Shown here: positions 47,645 to 55,274 of the stretch, in pieces
Layout of the letters: every line of letters starts with the position of its first letter
Position numbering within the stretch: position 1 is the stretch's first letter
DNA from: Saccharothrix saharensis
Lineage (GTDB): Bacteria > Actinomycetota > Actinomycetes > Mycobacteriales > Pseudonocardiaceae
Length of the DNA stretch: 64,000 nt
Assembly (NCBI RefSeq): GCF_006716745.1
Contig: NZ_VFPP01000001.1
Coordinates: 5,281,386-5,345,385 of the forward strand
Direction of reading: 5' to 3'
Translations under genes and position numbers: made by a program
Notes under the pieces: generated by a model
What the model saw: only the letters and a program-made list of their open reading frames with translations
What the model was told of the DNA's origin: nothing
Database searches by the model: none

Positions 47645-48406
47645 TCACCGGCGGCCGCTGATCCTGGCCTTCATCGCGGCCAGCTTCGCCTGGAACTCCG
47701 GAGTCGCGATCGAGGCCACCTGGGGAACGAGTTCCGCGTCCACTGCGTGGGCGTGGTCGTCCAACGTCGCGGTCGTGCGCATGGACGCCTTGATGGTGCG
47801 CACCAGTTCGCGCGAAGCTTCGGCCGAAGGGCGGGCGAGCTCGACCGCGGCGGCGACCAGCTCGTCCTGCCCGCCGTCGACCCGTGCCCAGGCCAGACCG
47901 CGGGATACCGCCGCGTCCGCGTCCAAGACCTGGCCGAACAGGGTCATGGCGGTCGCGGTCTGGGGCCCGACCAGCCGCTGGAGCATCCAGGTCATCCCGC
48001 CGCCGGGGTGGATGCCGAGCTGGAGGAACCGCGCGTCGAACTTCGCGTTCGCGTTCACCAGGCGCACGTCGCAGGCCAGCGCCAGGTTGAGCCCCGCGCC
48101 GACCGCCGCGCCGCCGACCGCCGCGATGGTGGGCAGCGCGCAGCGGGCCACCGCGAGGAACCCGGCGTAGATGCGCCGCAGGCCCTCTTCCCGGGCTTCG
48201 CCCAACGCCGTGAGGTCCGCGCCCGCGCAGAACGCCGGTGGTGCGCCCGTGACGACGACGGCGTGCACGTCGGTGTCGTCCTCGCAGGCCCGGACGGCGG
48301 CCACGAGCTGGTCGGACAGGTCGAGCGTGAGCGCGTTGCGGCGTTCGGGGTCGTGCACGGTGATGACCGCCACGCGGTCGGAGCGTTGCAGGAGCACTTC
48401 GGCCAT
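47645..48406 (-). CDS. Enoyl-CoA hydratase/isomerase family protein
   Basis: 253 residues, crotonase fold. The oxyanion-hole segment is APPAFCAGADLTALG and the second is AVGGAAVGAGLNLALACDVRL. RFLQLGIHPGGGMTWMLQRL corresponds to the catalytic region, but the Glu expected for a standard hydratase is replaced by Gly (HPGGGM where hydratases have PE.G), so an isomerase or other crotonase activity is as likely. A minus-strand TAGAGT lies 7 nt before the ATG at 48406, so the mRNA is probably leaderless. It lies 10 bp downstream of the AsnC regulator gene. Confidence 0.85.
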   Translation of the reverse strand: MAEVLLQRSDRVAVITVHDPERRNALTLDLSDQLVAAVRACEDDTDVHAVVVTGAPPAFCAGADLTALGEAREEGLRRIYAGFLAVARCALPTIAAVGGAAVGAGLNLALACDVRLVNANAKFDARFLQLGIHPGGGMTWMLQRLVGPQTATAMTLFGQVLDADAAVSRGLAWARVDGGQDELVAAAVELARPSAEASRELVRTIKASMRTTATLDDHAHAVDAELVPQVASIATPEFQAKLAAMKARISGRR

Positions 48407-48416
48407 GCGGGCGACT

Positions 48417-48866
48417 CTAGGGGGCCGGTGGGCGGTCCAAGAGTCGGGAGAGCACGACAGTCGACACGGTCCGGTCGATGATCTCCACGGCGCGCAGCCG
48501 TTCCAGCGCGGTCTCCAGGTGGTGGATGTTGGCCGCGCGCAGGTGCACGATCGCGTCCGCCGCGCCGGAGACGGTGTAGGCGGCGCGCACCTCCGGCATC
48601 GACTCCAAGCGCTGCTGGATGTCGTGCGGCGCGACGTTGCCGCGGCAGTGCACCTCGACGAACGCCTCCGTGCCCCAGCCGAGCTGCTCGGGGTCGACGA
48701 CGGCGGTGAAGCCGCGCAGGACGCCCGTGTCCAGCAGCTTGTCCACCCGCCGCTTCACCGCGGGCGCGGACAGGCCGACCTCCTTGCCGATGTCGGCGTA
48801 GCTGGACCGGGCGTTGGCCATGAGGCGTGAAATGATTCGCTGGTCGATCGTGTCCACACGCAACAT
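48417..48866 (-). CDS. Lrp/AsnC family transcriptional regulator
   Basis: 149 residues. An N-terminal winged HTH (IDQRIISRLMANARSSYADI, LSAPAVKRRVDKLLDTGVLR) is followed by the ligand-binding RAM domain (EAFVEVHCRGNVAPHDIQQR, YTVSGAADAIVHLRAANIHH). Such proteins sense amino acids. It is divergent from the dimethylargininase-like gene with 66 bp between the starts. The same pair occurs in M. tuberculosis (Rv2324 with Rv2323c next to rocD), so control of arginine or ornithine use is the likely role. Confidence 0.9.
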   Translation of the reverse strand: MLRVDTIDQRIISRLMANARSSYADIGKEVGLSAPAVKRRVDKLLDTGVLRGFTAVVDPEQLGWGTEAFVEVHCRGNVAPHDIQQRLESMPEVRAAYTVSGAADAIVHLRAANIHHLETALERLRAVEIIDRTVSTVVLSRLLDRPPAP

Positions 48867-48919
48867 TCTGCCCTAGAAGACGCAATATCGCGGCGTTGTT
48901 CGAGGGTCGAGGGTCAATC

Positions 48920-48925
48920 TACATT
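48920..48925 (+). promoter_or_regulatory. -10 box of the dimethylargininase-like gene
   Basis: TACATT ends 7 nt before the ATG at 48933, with no Shine-Dalgarno sequence. It lies in the 66-bp region shared with the divergent AsnC gene, where an AsnC-type operator would be expected, but no clear palindrome was found. Confidence 0.45.
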
Positions 48926-48932
48926 TCGATCC

Positions 48933-49811
48933 ATGACCTCGGTTTCCTTCGCGGGCCCCGGTGACGAGCCGATCGTGCTCGACGTCGCCACGCCCGCCGC
49001 GCAGGTGCGCGTGCCGACCACCCGTCGGTACCTGATGTGCCCGCCCGCGTACTTCACCGTGGAGTACGCGATCAACCCGTGGATGGACCCCACGCAGCCG
49101 ATCAGCACGGCGCTGGCGATGGAGCAGTGGACGGCCCTGAAGGAGACCTACGAGCGGCTGGGGCACAGGGTCGAGACCATCGAACCCCAGCCGGGCCTGC
49201 CGGACATGGTGTTCTCGGCCAACTCCGGCACCGTGGTCGACGGCCAGGTCCTCGGCTCCCGCTTCCGGGCGCCCCAGCGCGCCGCCGAAGCCGACCACTT
49301 CCGCCGCTGGTTCCTGGCCAACGGCTACCGCGACGTCGTCATGCCCGAGCGCACGAACGAGGCCGAGGGCGACTTCACCTGGACCGGCAGGTACCTCCTG
49401 GCCGGCACGGGCTTCCGCACGGACCCGCTGGCCCACTCCGAGGCGCAGGAGGTCCTGGGCGTCCCCGTCATCTCGCTGCAGCTGACGGACCCCCGCTACT
49501 ACCACCTGGACGTGGCGCTGTTCGTCCTCGCCGACGACCTGGTCGCCTACTACCCGGACGCCTTCTCCCCGGGCAGCCGACGCGTCCTGCGCCGCCTGTT
49601 CCCGGACGCCATCATCGCGACCGAGGAGGACGCCGCCTGCCTGGGCCTGAACGCCGTCTCCGACGGCCGCCACGTCGTCCTGCCGGTCGAGGCGACCGCC
49701 CTGGCCGACCAGGTGGCACGCCGCGGTTTCGACCCGGTGTTCGTGGACATCTCGGAACTGCGCAAGTCCGGCGGCGGCCCCAAGTGCTGCACGATGGAAC
49801 TGCGGGACTGA
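48933..49811 (+). CDS. Dimethylargininase-like amidinohydrolase
   Basis: 292 residues of the pentein (guanidine-modifying enzyme) superfamily. Visible motifs are MVFSANSGTVVDGQVLGSRF, RTNEAEGDFTWTG (acidic residues), RYYHLDVALFVL (catalytic His) and GGPKCCTMELRD at the C-terminus (catalytic Cys). It is closest to the actinobacterial proteins annotated as N-dimethylarginine dimethylaminohydrolase or arginine-degrading enzymes. It may hydrolyse arginine or a methylated form to citrulline or a related product. The usual partner ornithine aminotransferase (rocD) is not in the window. The region 49812-49944 that follows has no supported gene. Confidence 0.82.
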   Translation: MTSVSFAGPGDEPIVLDVATPAAQVRVPTTRRYLMCPPAYFTVEYAINPWMDPTQPISTALAMEQWTALKETYERLGHRVETIEPQPGLPDMVFSANSGTVVDGQVLGSRFRAPQRAAEADHFRRWFLANGYRDVVMPERTNEAEGDFTWTGRYLLAGTGFRTDPLAHSEAQEVLGVPVISLQLTDPRYYHLDVALFVLADDLVAYYPDAFSPGSRRVLRRLFPDAIIATEEDAACLGLNAVSDGRHVVLPVEATALADQVARRGFDPVFVDISELRKSGGGPKCCTMELRD

Positions 49812-49944
49812 AACAGCCCGTTCCGAGGCCGCGGAGCTGCTGCCCTGGTCGGCGTGGAAGAGCCACGGCGACCAGGGCGGCAGCTCGCGGCGAGATCGTG
49901 GACGCCGTTGCCGCGCTCGGGAGGTACGACGTGGAGCGCACTGG

Positions 49945-50814
49945 GTGAACCGAACCGACTTCGCTTTCTACTTGTCCATCGCCGGCGCTCTAATAGCCAC
50001 TTGCGCCCTGGGTTGGCAAGTCGTCCAGTTCCTGCTCAGCGGTTCTCGCTTGAGGGCTCGGATCGACTTGTACAGCTTCTACCACGTCAACGGGAACAGT
50101 TTTCTCTACGGGGCCGACGGCGGGTTCTGGTTACCGCACGTCGAAGCGACCAGCCGGAGCAGCTCGGCCTGGACCTCCGTGGTCGTGAAGGTGACCCTGG
50201 TGAACGTCGGCCGTGCGCCGGTGGATGTCCACAGCGTCGGCGTCGACACCGGCCGGGTGAAATGGTACGCCCGCACGCGGCAGATGATGGCCACCAATGT
50301 CGTCGCCGTACGGGACGGGCAAACGGGGAACACCGGCACGATCGAGCCTGGCCGGTCGCTGACCCTCTACATGGACGCATACAGCGTCGTTCGCGACTCG
50401 ATCGTTTTCGGGCATCGCCCCAAGGCGCTTCGCGCAACCGGACGGTCCGTCCTGGGTGCCCGCGTGCTCTCCCCGTGGAGATCGCGCAGGATGGTCACCA
50501 AGTCGACGCTGGAGCAGGTCGAGGCGACTGCCCACGGCGATCACCGGAGCAGCAGGAGGATTGCCCTCTTCGGTGCCCTGAACACCTCAACGGAGTTCGA
50601 GCGCTACGTGGTCTCGCAGACCTTGTCGACAGCCCTCAGGGAGGGTGCCGACGAGAACCGCATCGCGGAGCTCGTGACGGACATGTCCGTCACGAGCCCG
50701 GGCACCCGGCAGCGAGAGCTGGCGAAACTGCTGATCGAGCTGCACGCCGATCGGGCTTCGGAGGCATCCGGCGCCGAGGACCGGGTGGTTCCCGTCCGCC
50801 CGCGTCGCATCTGA
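49945..50814 (+). CDS. Hypothetical membrane-anchored protein with a TTA codon
   Basis: 289 residues. One transmembrane segment near the N-terminus (FYLSIAGALIATCALGWQVV) is followed by a beta-rich region (SVVVKVTLVNVGRAPVDVHS) and a C-terminal basic, helical part. I do not recognise a domain. The base composition is less GC-biased than in neighbouring genes, and codon 63 is TTA (50131-50133), very rare in such genomes and dependent on the bldA-type tRNA. Both suggest horizontal origin, or expression late in growth. GTG start; no strong ribosome-binding site. A strong hairpin follows it. Confidence 0.7.
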   Translation: MNRTDFAFYLSIAGALIATCALGWQVVQFLLSGSRLRARIDLYSFYHVNGNSFLYGADGGFWLPHVEATSRSSSAWTSVVVKVTLVNVGRAPVDVHSVGVDTGRVKWYARTRQMMATNVVAVRDGQTGNTGTIEPGRSLTLYMDAYSVVRDSIVFGHRPKALRATGRSVLGARVLSPWRSRRMVTKSTLEQVEATAHGDHRSSRRIALFGALNTSTEFERYVVSQTLSTALREGADENRIAELVTDMSVTSPGTRQRELAKLLIELHADRASEASGAEDRVVPVRPRRI

Positions 50815-50878
50815 TGTGGCGGCCCGTGCCGCCGCTCCATCGGCGCACGGCCGCCCCCTCGTCGGAAGGTCCGAACGT

Positions 50879-50913
50879 CCCGCCGGCCGGTTCGAGCCGA
50901 GCCGGCCGGCGGG
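50879..50913. terminator. Bidirectional hairpin before the convergent methyltransferase gene
   Basis: A perfect 12-bp stem (CCCGCCGGCCGG at 50879-50890 with its complement at 50902-50913) encloses an 11-base loop. It separates the convergent unknown membrane protein and the methyltransferase. Confidence 0.75.
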
Positions 50914-50917
50914 GGTG

Positions 50918-51733
50918 TCAGTCGACCCGGCCCACGGCGGCGTAGCCCAGGTGGTGGGCCGGGCTGCCGGTGGGGATGTCGGTGTCCGGGTGGGGCTGCC
51001 ACTCCGGCATCAGGGTCACGCCCGGCTCGACCAGGGTCAGCCCGTCGAACAGGGCCTCGACGCCCGCCCGGTCGCGGACGTAGAGCTGTTCGATCACGCC
51101 CTTGTAGGCCTCGACCATGGCGTGGACCTGGACCTTGGTCTCCGGGTCCGCCTGCTCGTCCGTGAGCTGGGACAACGCGATGTAGCTGCCCGGCGTGCAC
51201 ACGTCCCGGTAGGCCTTCATCAGCCCCACCGGGTCCTCGTGGTCGCCCACGAACACCATCACGCCGGTCATCATGATCCCCAGCGGCCGGGTCAGGTCGA
51301 GCACGTCCCGCACGGCGGGATCGGCGAACAGCGCGTCCACCCGGCGTGCGTCGGCCTCGACCATCACCGCGTTCGGGTTGTTCCGCAGGATGCGCCTGCC
51401 GAGCGCGACGGCGACCGGCTCGTAGTCGACGTAGACGACCTTGGCGTCCGGGGCGAGGGCCTGCGCTACCTCGTGCGTGTTGCCCGCGGTGGGCAGGCCG
51501 GAGCCGAGGTCCAGGAACTGGGTGATGCCCCGCTCCACCATGAACGCCACCGAGCGGCGCAGGAAGCCGCGGTTGAAGCGGGCGAGCATCTCCATGCCCG
51601 GCAGCACGGACTTGATCACGGCGGCGCGCTCGCGGTCGGCCGGCAGGTTGAACGCCCCGCCGAGGTAGTAGTCGTAGATGCGGGCGATGTTGGGTGTGTC
51701 GGGATCCAGGTGGGCGGTCTCGGGAACAATCAC
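50918..51733 (-). CDS. SAM-dependent methyltransferase (DUF574 type)
   Basis: 271 residues. The N-terminal PNIARIYDYYLGGAFNLPAD and the SAM-binding region QFLDLGSGLPTAGNTHEVAQ are diagnostic for the actinobacterial DUF574 family, which is present in many copies per genome. KVVYVDYEPVAVALGRRIL and GIMMTGVMVFVGDHEDP follow. The substrates of these enzymes are mostly unknown. GTG start at 51733, with no good ribosome-binding site. The upstream region 51734-51902 holds only a hairpin. Confidence 0.88.
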   Translation of the reverse strand: MIVPETAHLDPDTPNIARIYDYYLGGAFNLPADRERAAVIKSVLPGMEMLARFNRGFLRRSVAFMVERGITQFLDLGSGLPTAGNTHEVAQALAPDAKVVYVDYEPVAVALGRRILRNNPNAVMVEADARRVDALFADPAVRDVLDLTRPLGIMMTGVMVFVGDHEDPVGLMKAYRDVCTPGSYIALSQLTDEQADPETKVQVHAMVEAYKGVIEQLYVRDRAGVEALFDGLTLVEPGVTLMPEWQPHPDTDIPTGSPAHHLGYAAVGRVD

Positions 51734-51838
51734 TCGTGCCGTCCTAACGTGGGATGGGTGCTGAGCTGATCGCTAACGCCTTCCCCGACGAAGAACCATG
51801 CTGCCCCAAGTCACGGCTGAGGCAAACGGCACGACAAC

Positions 51839-51867
51839 GCCCGCTATCGGCATTCCCGATAGCGGGC
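51839..51867. terminator. Hairpin downstream of the TIGR03086 gene
   Basis: A perfect 12-bp stem (GCCCGCTATCGG at 51839-51850 with its complement at 51856-51867) has a 5-base loop. It lies 35 bp after the stop of the TIGR03086 gene on the minus strand and before the methyltransferase gene, so it probably ends transcription of the former. Confidence 0.65.
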
Positions 51868-51902
51868 GCGAATTGGCCGAGCGGTCGTTGCGGCGTGCGG
51901 TC

Positions 51903-52472
51903 TCACGGCGTGCGGCCGGTGAGTCCGACGACCCGGTCGATCAGGGGCGCGTCCGCCGGCACCGGCACCTCGGGGCCGTAGATGCCCATGTCACGCCCCA
52001 TCTGCGCGGTCTGCAGCAGGTCGGCGTGCAGGAACTCCAGCAGACCGGCGTCCCACGCCGCCGCCTGCCCGGTCGCCCGCGCCAGGTCCCACGTGTGCAC
52101 GACGGTCTCGCCGAGCACCATCGCGCCGATCATCGCGGCCGGCATCTCCTGCGGGCCGCCCAACGTCGTCGTGCCCTCCCAGGCCGACGGCTCGCGCCAC
52201 GCGTCGACCCGGTCCCGCAGCACGGCCGCCAGCTCCGCCGCCCAGTCACCCGAGACCAGGTCCGCTTCCGCCTCCGAGGCCGCGGGCAGCGCCACGGACG
52301 CCTTGCGCCCGGCCGCGTTCAACGACGGACCCCAGAACAGCAGGTGGTTCACAAGCGCGCGAACGTCGAATTCGGCGCACGGCGTCGGCGCGTCCATCCG
52401 GTCCGGTTCGACGTTCCCGACGACCTCCAACGCGGTCGCCACGGCATGGTCGATCAATTGCTCACGGGACAT
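51903..52472 (-). CDS. TIGR03086 family metal-binding protein
   Basis: 189 residues of the DinB/mycothiol-dependent maleylpyruvate isomerase-like superfamily, which folds as a four-helix bundle with a metal site. MDAPTPCAEFDVRALVNHLL carries the first conserved region with the His ligand, and GETVVHTWDLARATGQAAAW the second (H-x-x-D). These proteins may bind mycothiol, but their reactions are mostly unknown. The ATG at 52472 has a minus-strand TACCGT -10 box 7 nt upstream. It is divergent from the AraC regulator, with 63 bp between the starts. Confidence 0.85.
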   Translation of the reverse strand: MSREQLIDHAVATALEVVGNVEPDRMDAPTPCAEFDVRALVNHLLFWGPSLNAAGRKASVALPAASEAEADLVSGDWAAELAAVLRDRVDAWREPSAWEGTTTLGGPQEMPAAMIGAMVLGETVVHTWDLARATGQAAAWDAGLLEFLHADLLQTAQMGRDMGIYGPEVPVPADAPLIDRVVGLTGRTP

Positions 52473-52479
52473 GCGGGCC

Positions 52480-52529
52480 ACGGTAGGGCCGGAACTGCGC
52501 CGGTGTATTGAACAAAGGCGACATACGCT
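52480..52529. promoter_or_regulatory. Divergent -10 boxes between the TIGR03086 and araC-type genes
   Basis: The minus-strand box TACCGT (52485-52480) is 7 nt from the ATG at 52472. The plus-strand box TACGCT (52524-52529) is 6 nt from the GTG at 52536. Both genes therefore appear leaderless. The regulator probably controls the divergent gene. Confidence 0.5.
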
Positions 52530-52535
52530 CGCCGC

Positions 52536-53297
52536 GTGACGAGGGACGAGCGCGAACTGGCGTGGCGGCGGCACCAGAGCCACGAGTTCCACCGACCGTC
52601 ACCCGACCTGGCCGAGCACGTGGCGCGGTACTGGGTGGTCGAGTGGCGCTACGAGCGGCCGTACCGCCAGCTGATCGTGCCCTACCCGAACGTCCACCTG
52701 GCGTTCCAGGGCGACGACGCCCTGGTGACCGGCGTGTCCAGCGGGCACGTCTCCAAGGAGCTCGACGGCGCCGGCCGGGTGTTCGGCGTCGCGTTCCGCC
52801 CCGGCGCGTTCCGGCCGTTCCTCGGCGCGCCGGTCCAGTCGCTCACCGACCGGACCGTCCCCGCCGCGGCGGTGTTCGACCACCTGCCCGCCCACGCCGA
52901 CCTCGACGGCGTGGAGGCGATGCTCCGGCGCAACCTGCCCGAGCCCGACCCGAGGGCGCGGCAGGCGGTGGAGATCGTCGACCGGATCGTCGAGGACCCC
53001 TCCATCACGCGGGTCGACGTGCTGGCCCGGGAGGTCGGCGGCAGCGTCCGGCGGCTCCAGCGCCTGTTCGCCGAGCACGTCGGCGTCGGCCCGAAGTGGG
53101 TGATCCGCCGCTACCGCCTGCACGAGGTGACCGAGCGCATGGCGGCGGGCGGCGCGATCGACTGGGCGGCCCTGGCGGCCGACCTCGGTTACGCCGACCA
53201 ACCGCACTTCGTCCGCGACTTCACCGCCATGTTCGGCGAGACGCCCACCCGCTACGCCGAGCGCTACGGCGACGCCCTCGCCACCGGCCGGCGCTGA
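52536..53297 (+). CDS. AraC family transcriptional regulator
   Basis: 253 residues. The N-terminal DUF6597-like sensor domain (WVVEWRYERPYRQLIVPYPN, RVFGVAFRPGAFRPFLGAPV) precedes a C-terminal AraC DNA-binding domain with two HTH motifs (VDVLAREVGGSVRRLQRLFA and WAALAADLGYADQPHFVRDF). The usual end FGETPTRYAERY is present. It starts at GTG 52536 and is divergent from the TIGR03086 protein, which is its likely target. The inducer is unknown. Confidence 0.9.
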   Translation: MTRDERELAWRRHQSHEFHRPSPDLAEHVARYWVVEWRYERPYRQLIVPYPNVHLAFQGDDALVTGVSSGHVSKELDGAGRVFGVAFRPGAFRPFLGAPVQSLTDRTVPAAAVFDHLPAHADLDGVEAMLRRNLPEPDPRARQAVEIVDRIVEDPSITRVDVLAREVGGSVRRLQRLFAEHVGVGPKWVIRRYRLHEVTERMAAGGAIDWAALAADLGYADQPHFVRDFTAMFGETPTRYAERYGDALATGRR

Positions 53298-53397
53298 CCG
53301 GCCGTCGTCACCCATAGGGCTGATCGCCCTAGCGGACGGACCCCCGTCGGTGCTCCGATCGACGGCACTCGCTGTCGACCAAGGTAGGGAGCGCGCC

Positions 53398-53565
53398 ATG
53401 AACGACCTCGACGCCCAGCGTCCGTCGCCCCAACCGCAACAGGAGCAGGAGGAGCCCGTGGAACGGCAGAAGCCTGAGGTCCCCAAGCCGATGACCGGAC
53501 TGGAGTGGCTGGTGCGCCAAGCCCAACGGCGCCGCGAGGAACGCCCGGCGGACCCGGCGCGCTAG
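53398..53565 (+). CDS. Small hypothetical protein, 55 residues
   Basis: A hydrophilic peptide rich in Gln, Glu, Pro and Arg (RPSPQPQQEQEEPVERQKPE), with a short hydrophobic part in MTGLEWLVRQAQRRREE. It is probably disordered at the N-terminus and helical at the C-terminus. The ATG at 53398 has GGTAGGGAG about 7 nt upstream, which supports translation. No family recognised. It lies between the AraC gene and the convergent LysR gene. Confidence 0.6.
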   Translation: MNDLDAQRPSPQPQQEQEEPVERQKPEVPKPMTGLEWLVRQAQRRREERPADPAR

Positions 53566-53575
53566 GCCGGGTCCG

Positions 53576-54613
53576 CTAGTCCGACACCTCGCGCTGGAAC
53601 GCCGCCCACAGCAGGTTCAACGGGTGGTCGGCCGGGAACTTCGCCCGCTCCTCCTTGCGGGCGAAGACCCCGACCAGCCGCTCCAGTTGCGGCTTGCGGT
53701 CGTTGGTCAGCTCGACCACCCGCAGGCCCGACCCCTCGCGCAGCTCGTTGTTCGCCGCCACCACGCCCAGGCCCGACGTGACGATCATGCAGCCCTCGAC
53801 GAGCCCGGACCGCAGCAACGACATGCCGTACTGGATCTCGTCAATTTCGGCCGCTATGTCCAGTTCGTTCCGATAATCCGATCCGAACCACCCGCGCAGG
53901 AATTCCGCGATCAACCCCTCGCCGGGCACCACGAGCGGCAGCTTCGGCAGCTCCCCGGTGCCGACGCTCGCGCCCAGCCTGCTCTCCGGCAGGTTCGTGA
54001 GCAGCGCCAACCCGCCGCGCCGCCACTCGATCACGTCGAAGTCCTCGACACCGCTGGTGCGGCCCGCGTGCGTGACCACGCTGCCGCACACGATGTCGAC
54101 CTCCTTGGACTCCAGGCTCTGCCAGATGTCCTTCGTGCGGATGTGCACGACCTTCAGCTCCACGTCACGGCGGCGGAAGTCGTCCGCCACGTGGTGCCAG
54201 GCCTTGGCCAGCGAGTCGAGCATGAACCGCGTCGTGCCGACGGTGACCGTGGTGCCGAGCTTGCGCCGGCACTCGTGAATCGAATCCAGCCACTCGCTCA
54301 ACGTGGTGCGCGCCAATTCGACCAACGCCTCGCCGGTCGGTGTGATCAGCACGTCTTTTCCCCGGCCCTGCTTGACGACCAGCGGCTCGCCGCACAACGA
54401 CTTGAAGTTGCGGTTCAGCGTGTCGACCTGCTTCTGCACGCTGGACTGCTCGCGGCCGAGCACCCGGGCCGCGCGCAGGGCCGACCGCGTCTCGTACACC
54501 GCGATCAGCGTCCTGAGCTGGTCCAACGTGGTGTCGAGCAGTAGTGGCGACGTGTGCAGGAGCCTGCTGAGCTTGGTGCCGGCGGGCAGGAGCAGCTGGG
54601 CCGAGGTCGACAT
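53576..54613 (-). CDS. LysR family transcriptional regulator
   Basis: 345 residues. A LysR-type HTH (LDQLRTLIAVYETRSALRAA, then QSSVQKQVDTLNRNFKSLCG) lies behind an unusual N-terminal extension of about 30 residues. The substrate-binding domain (GTTVTVGTTRFMLDSLAKAW, VDIVCGSVVTHAGRTSG, LPLVVPGEGLIAEFLRGWF) follows. The ATG at 54613 has GAGAGG 6 nt upstream; another ATG at 54637 is possible. It is divergent from the NuoBCI-like operon with 241 bp between them and may control it, but a terminator-like hairpin stands between the two. Confidence 0.85.
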   Translation of the reverse strand: MSTSAQLLLPAGTKLSRLLHTSPLLLDTTLDQLRTLIAVYETRSALRAARVLGREQSSVQKQVDTLNRNFKSLCGEPLVVKQGRGKDVLITPTGEALVELARTTLSEWLDSIHECRRKLGTTVTVGTTRFMLDSLAKAWHHVADDFRRRDVELKVVHIRTKDIWQSLESKEVDIVCGSVVTHAGRTSGVEDFDVIEWRRGGLALLTNLPESRLGASVGTGELPKLPLVVPGEGLIAEFLRGWFGSDYRNELDIAAEIDEIQYGMSLLRSGLVEGCMIVTSGLGVVAANNELREGSGLRVVELTNDRKPQLERLVGVFARKEERAKFPADHPLNLLWAAFQREVSD

Positions 54614-54801
54614 GCAGGGCCTCTCGGGTCGGAGCATGATGTTCTACCGATTAGTTGTACTGAACTTGACCACACTTCGTGCTGAAATTATCCGAAGATC
54701 TTGGTGGATTTCCCTGGACAGGTATACGCGATCCGTAAGAGACTTCTGTGGCAACCAGGTGCTTGTTCACGTGGGAGCAATCAGGGGGGTATTGGGGGGT
54801 T

Positions 54802-54835
54802 GGGGGCCCGCCGGGCAGCAGCCCGGCGGGCCCCC
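54802..54835. terminator. Perfect 15-bp hairpin upstream of the nuoBCI-like operon
   Basis: GGGGGCCCGCCGGGC (54802-54816) pairs perfectly with GCCCGGCGGGCCCCC (54821-54835) around a 4-base AGCA loop. It lies immediately before the -10 box of the next gene. It is not after a gene on the plus strand, so it would insulate the operon from upstream readthrough or act as a DNA/RNA regulatory structure. Confidence 0.6.
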
Positions 54836-54841
54836 ACGTAT

Positions 54842-54847
54842 TAACCT
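54842..54847 (+). promoter_or_regulatory. -10 box of the nuoBCI-like operon
   Basis: TAACCT ends 7 nt before the GTG at 54855, with no Shine-Dalgarno sequence. The hairpin at 54802-54835 occupies the place of the -35 region. Confidence 0.5.
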
Positions 54848-54854
54848 CACCCGC

Positions 54855-55274
54855 GTGACGGTTTCCACCTTGGACTGGGGCACGACGTACCGGGTCACCG
54901 TGCTCGACCTCGGCCTGGCCTGCTGCGGCGTCGAGGTGATGGCCGCGCTCGAGGGCCACCGCCCCGACCAGCTCGAAGCCCTGGGGGTCGACCCCGTGCA
55001 CGCGGCGGGCGAGGCCCACGTGCTCGTCGTTTCCGGCACGGTCACCGACGCCATGTTGCCCGCGGTGATCGCGACCTACCAGGAGATGCCGGAACCGCGG
55101 TACGTGATCTCCGTCGGCGCGTGCAGCAACACCGGCGGCCCGTACTGGGACTCCTACAGCGTCACCAAGGGCATCGACCAGGTGCTCCCGGTGCACGTCG
55201 CCGTGCCGGGCTGCCCGCCACGCCCCGAGGCACTGCTCGACGGCCTCGCCGCGCTGCACCGGATGGTGTCGTGA
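54855..55274 (+). CDS. NuoB-like (PSST-type) iron-sulfur subunit, second copy
   Basis: 139 residues, about 40 shorter than NuoB of the main operon. All four N2-type cysteines are kept: Cys23 and Cys24 in LACCGVE, Cys90 in GACSNTGGPYW and Cys120 in VPGCPPRPE. The N-terminal segment and the internal arginine-rich loop of true NuoB ([17 protein letters not shown]) are missing or replaced by LEGHRPDQLEALGVDP. Similar small subunits exist in group 4 hydrogenases and related complexes. The GTG at 54855 follows a -10 box by 7 nt. The stop overlaps the next start (GTGA). The partner of this subunit is unknown because no NuoD homologue is present. Confidence 0.82.
   Translation: MTVSTLDWGTTYRVTVLDLGLACCGVEVMAALEGHRPDQLEALGVDPVHAAGEAHVLVVSGTVTDAMLPAVIATYQEMPEPRYVISVGACSNTGGPYWDSYSVTKGIDQVLPVHVAVPGCPPRPEALLDGLAALHRMVS

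Noticed and set aside
49812..49944. A short coding-looking tail (GEIVDAVAALGRYDVERTG) in the gap after the dimethylargininase-like gene
   Set aside because: It could be the end of a lost gene, but it is too short and has no identifiable start or family.
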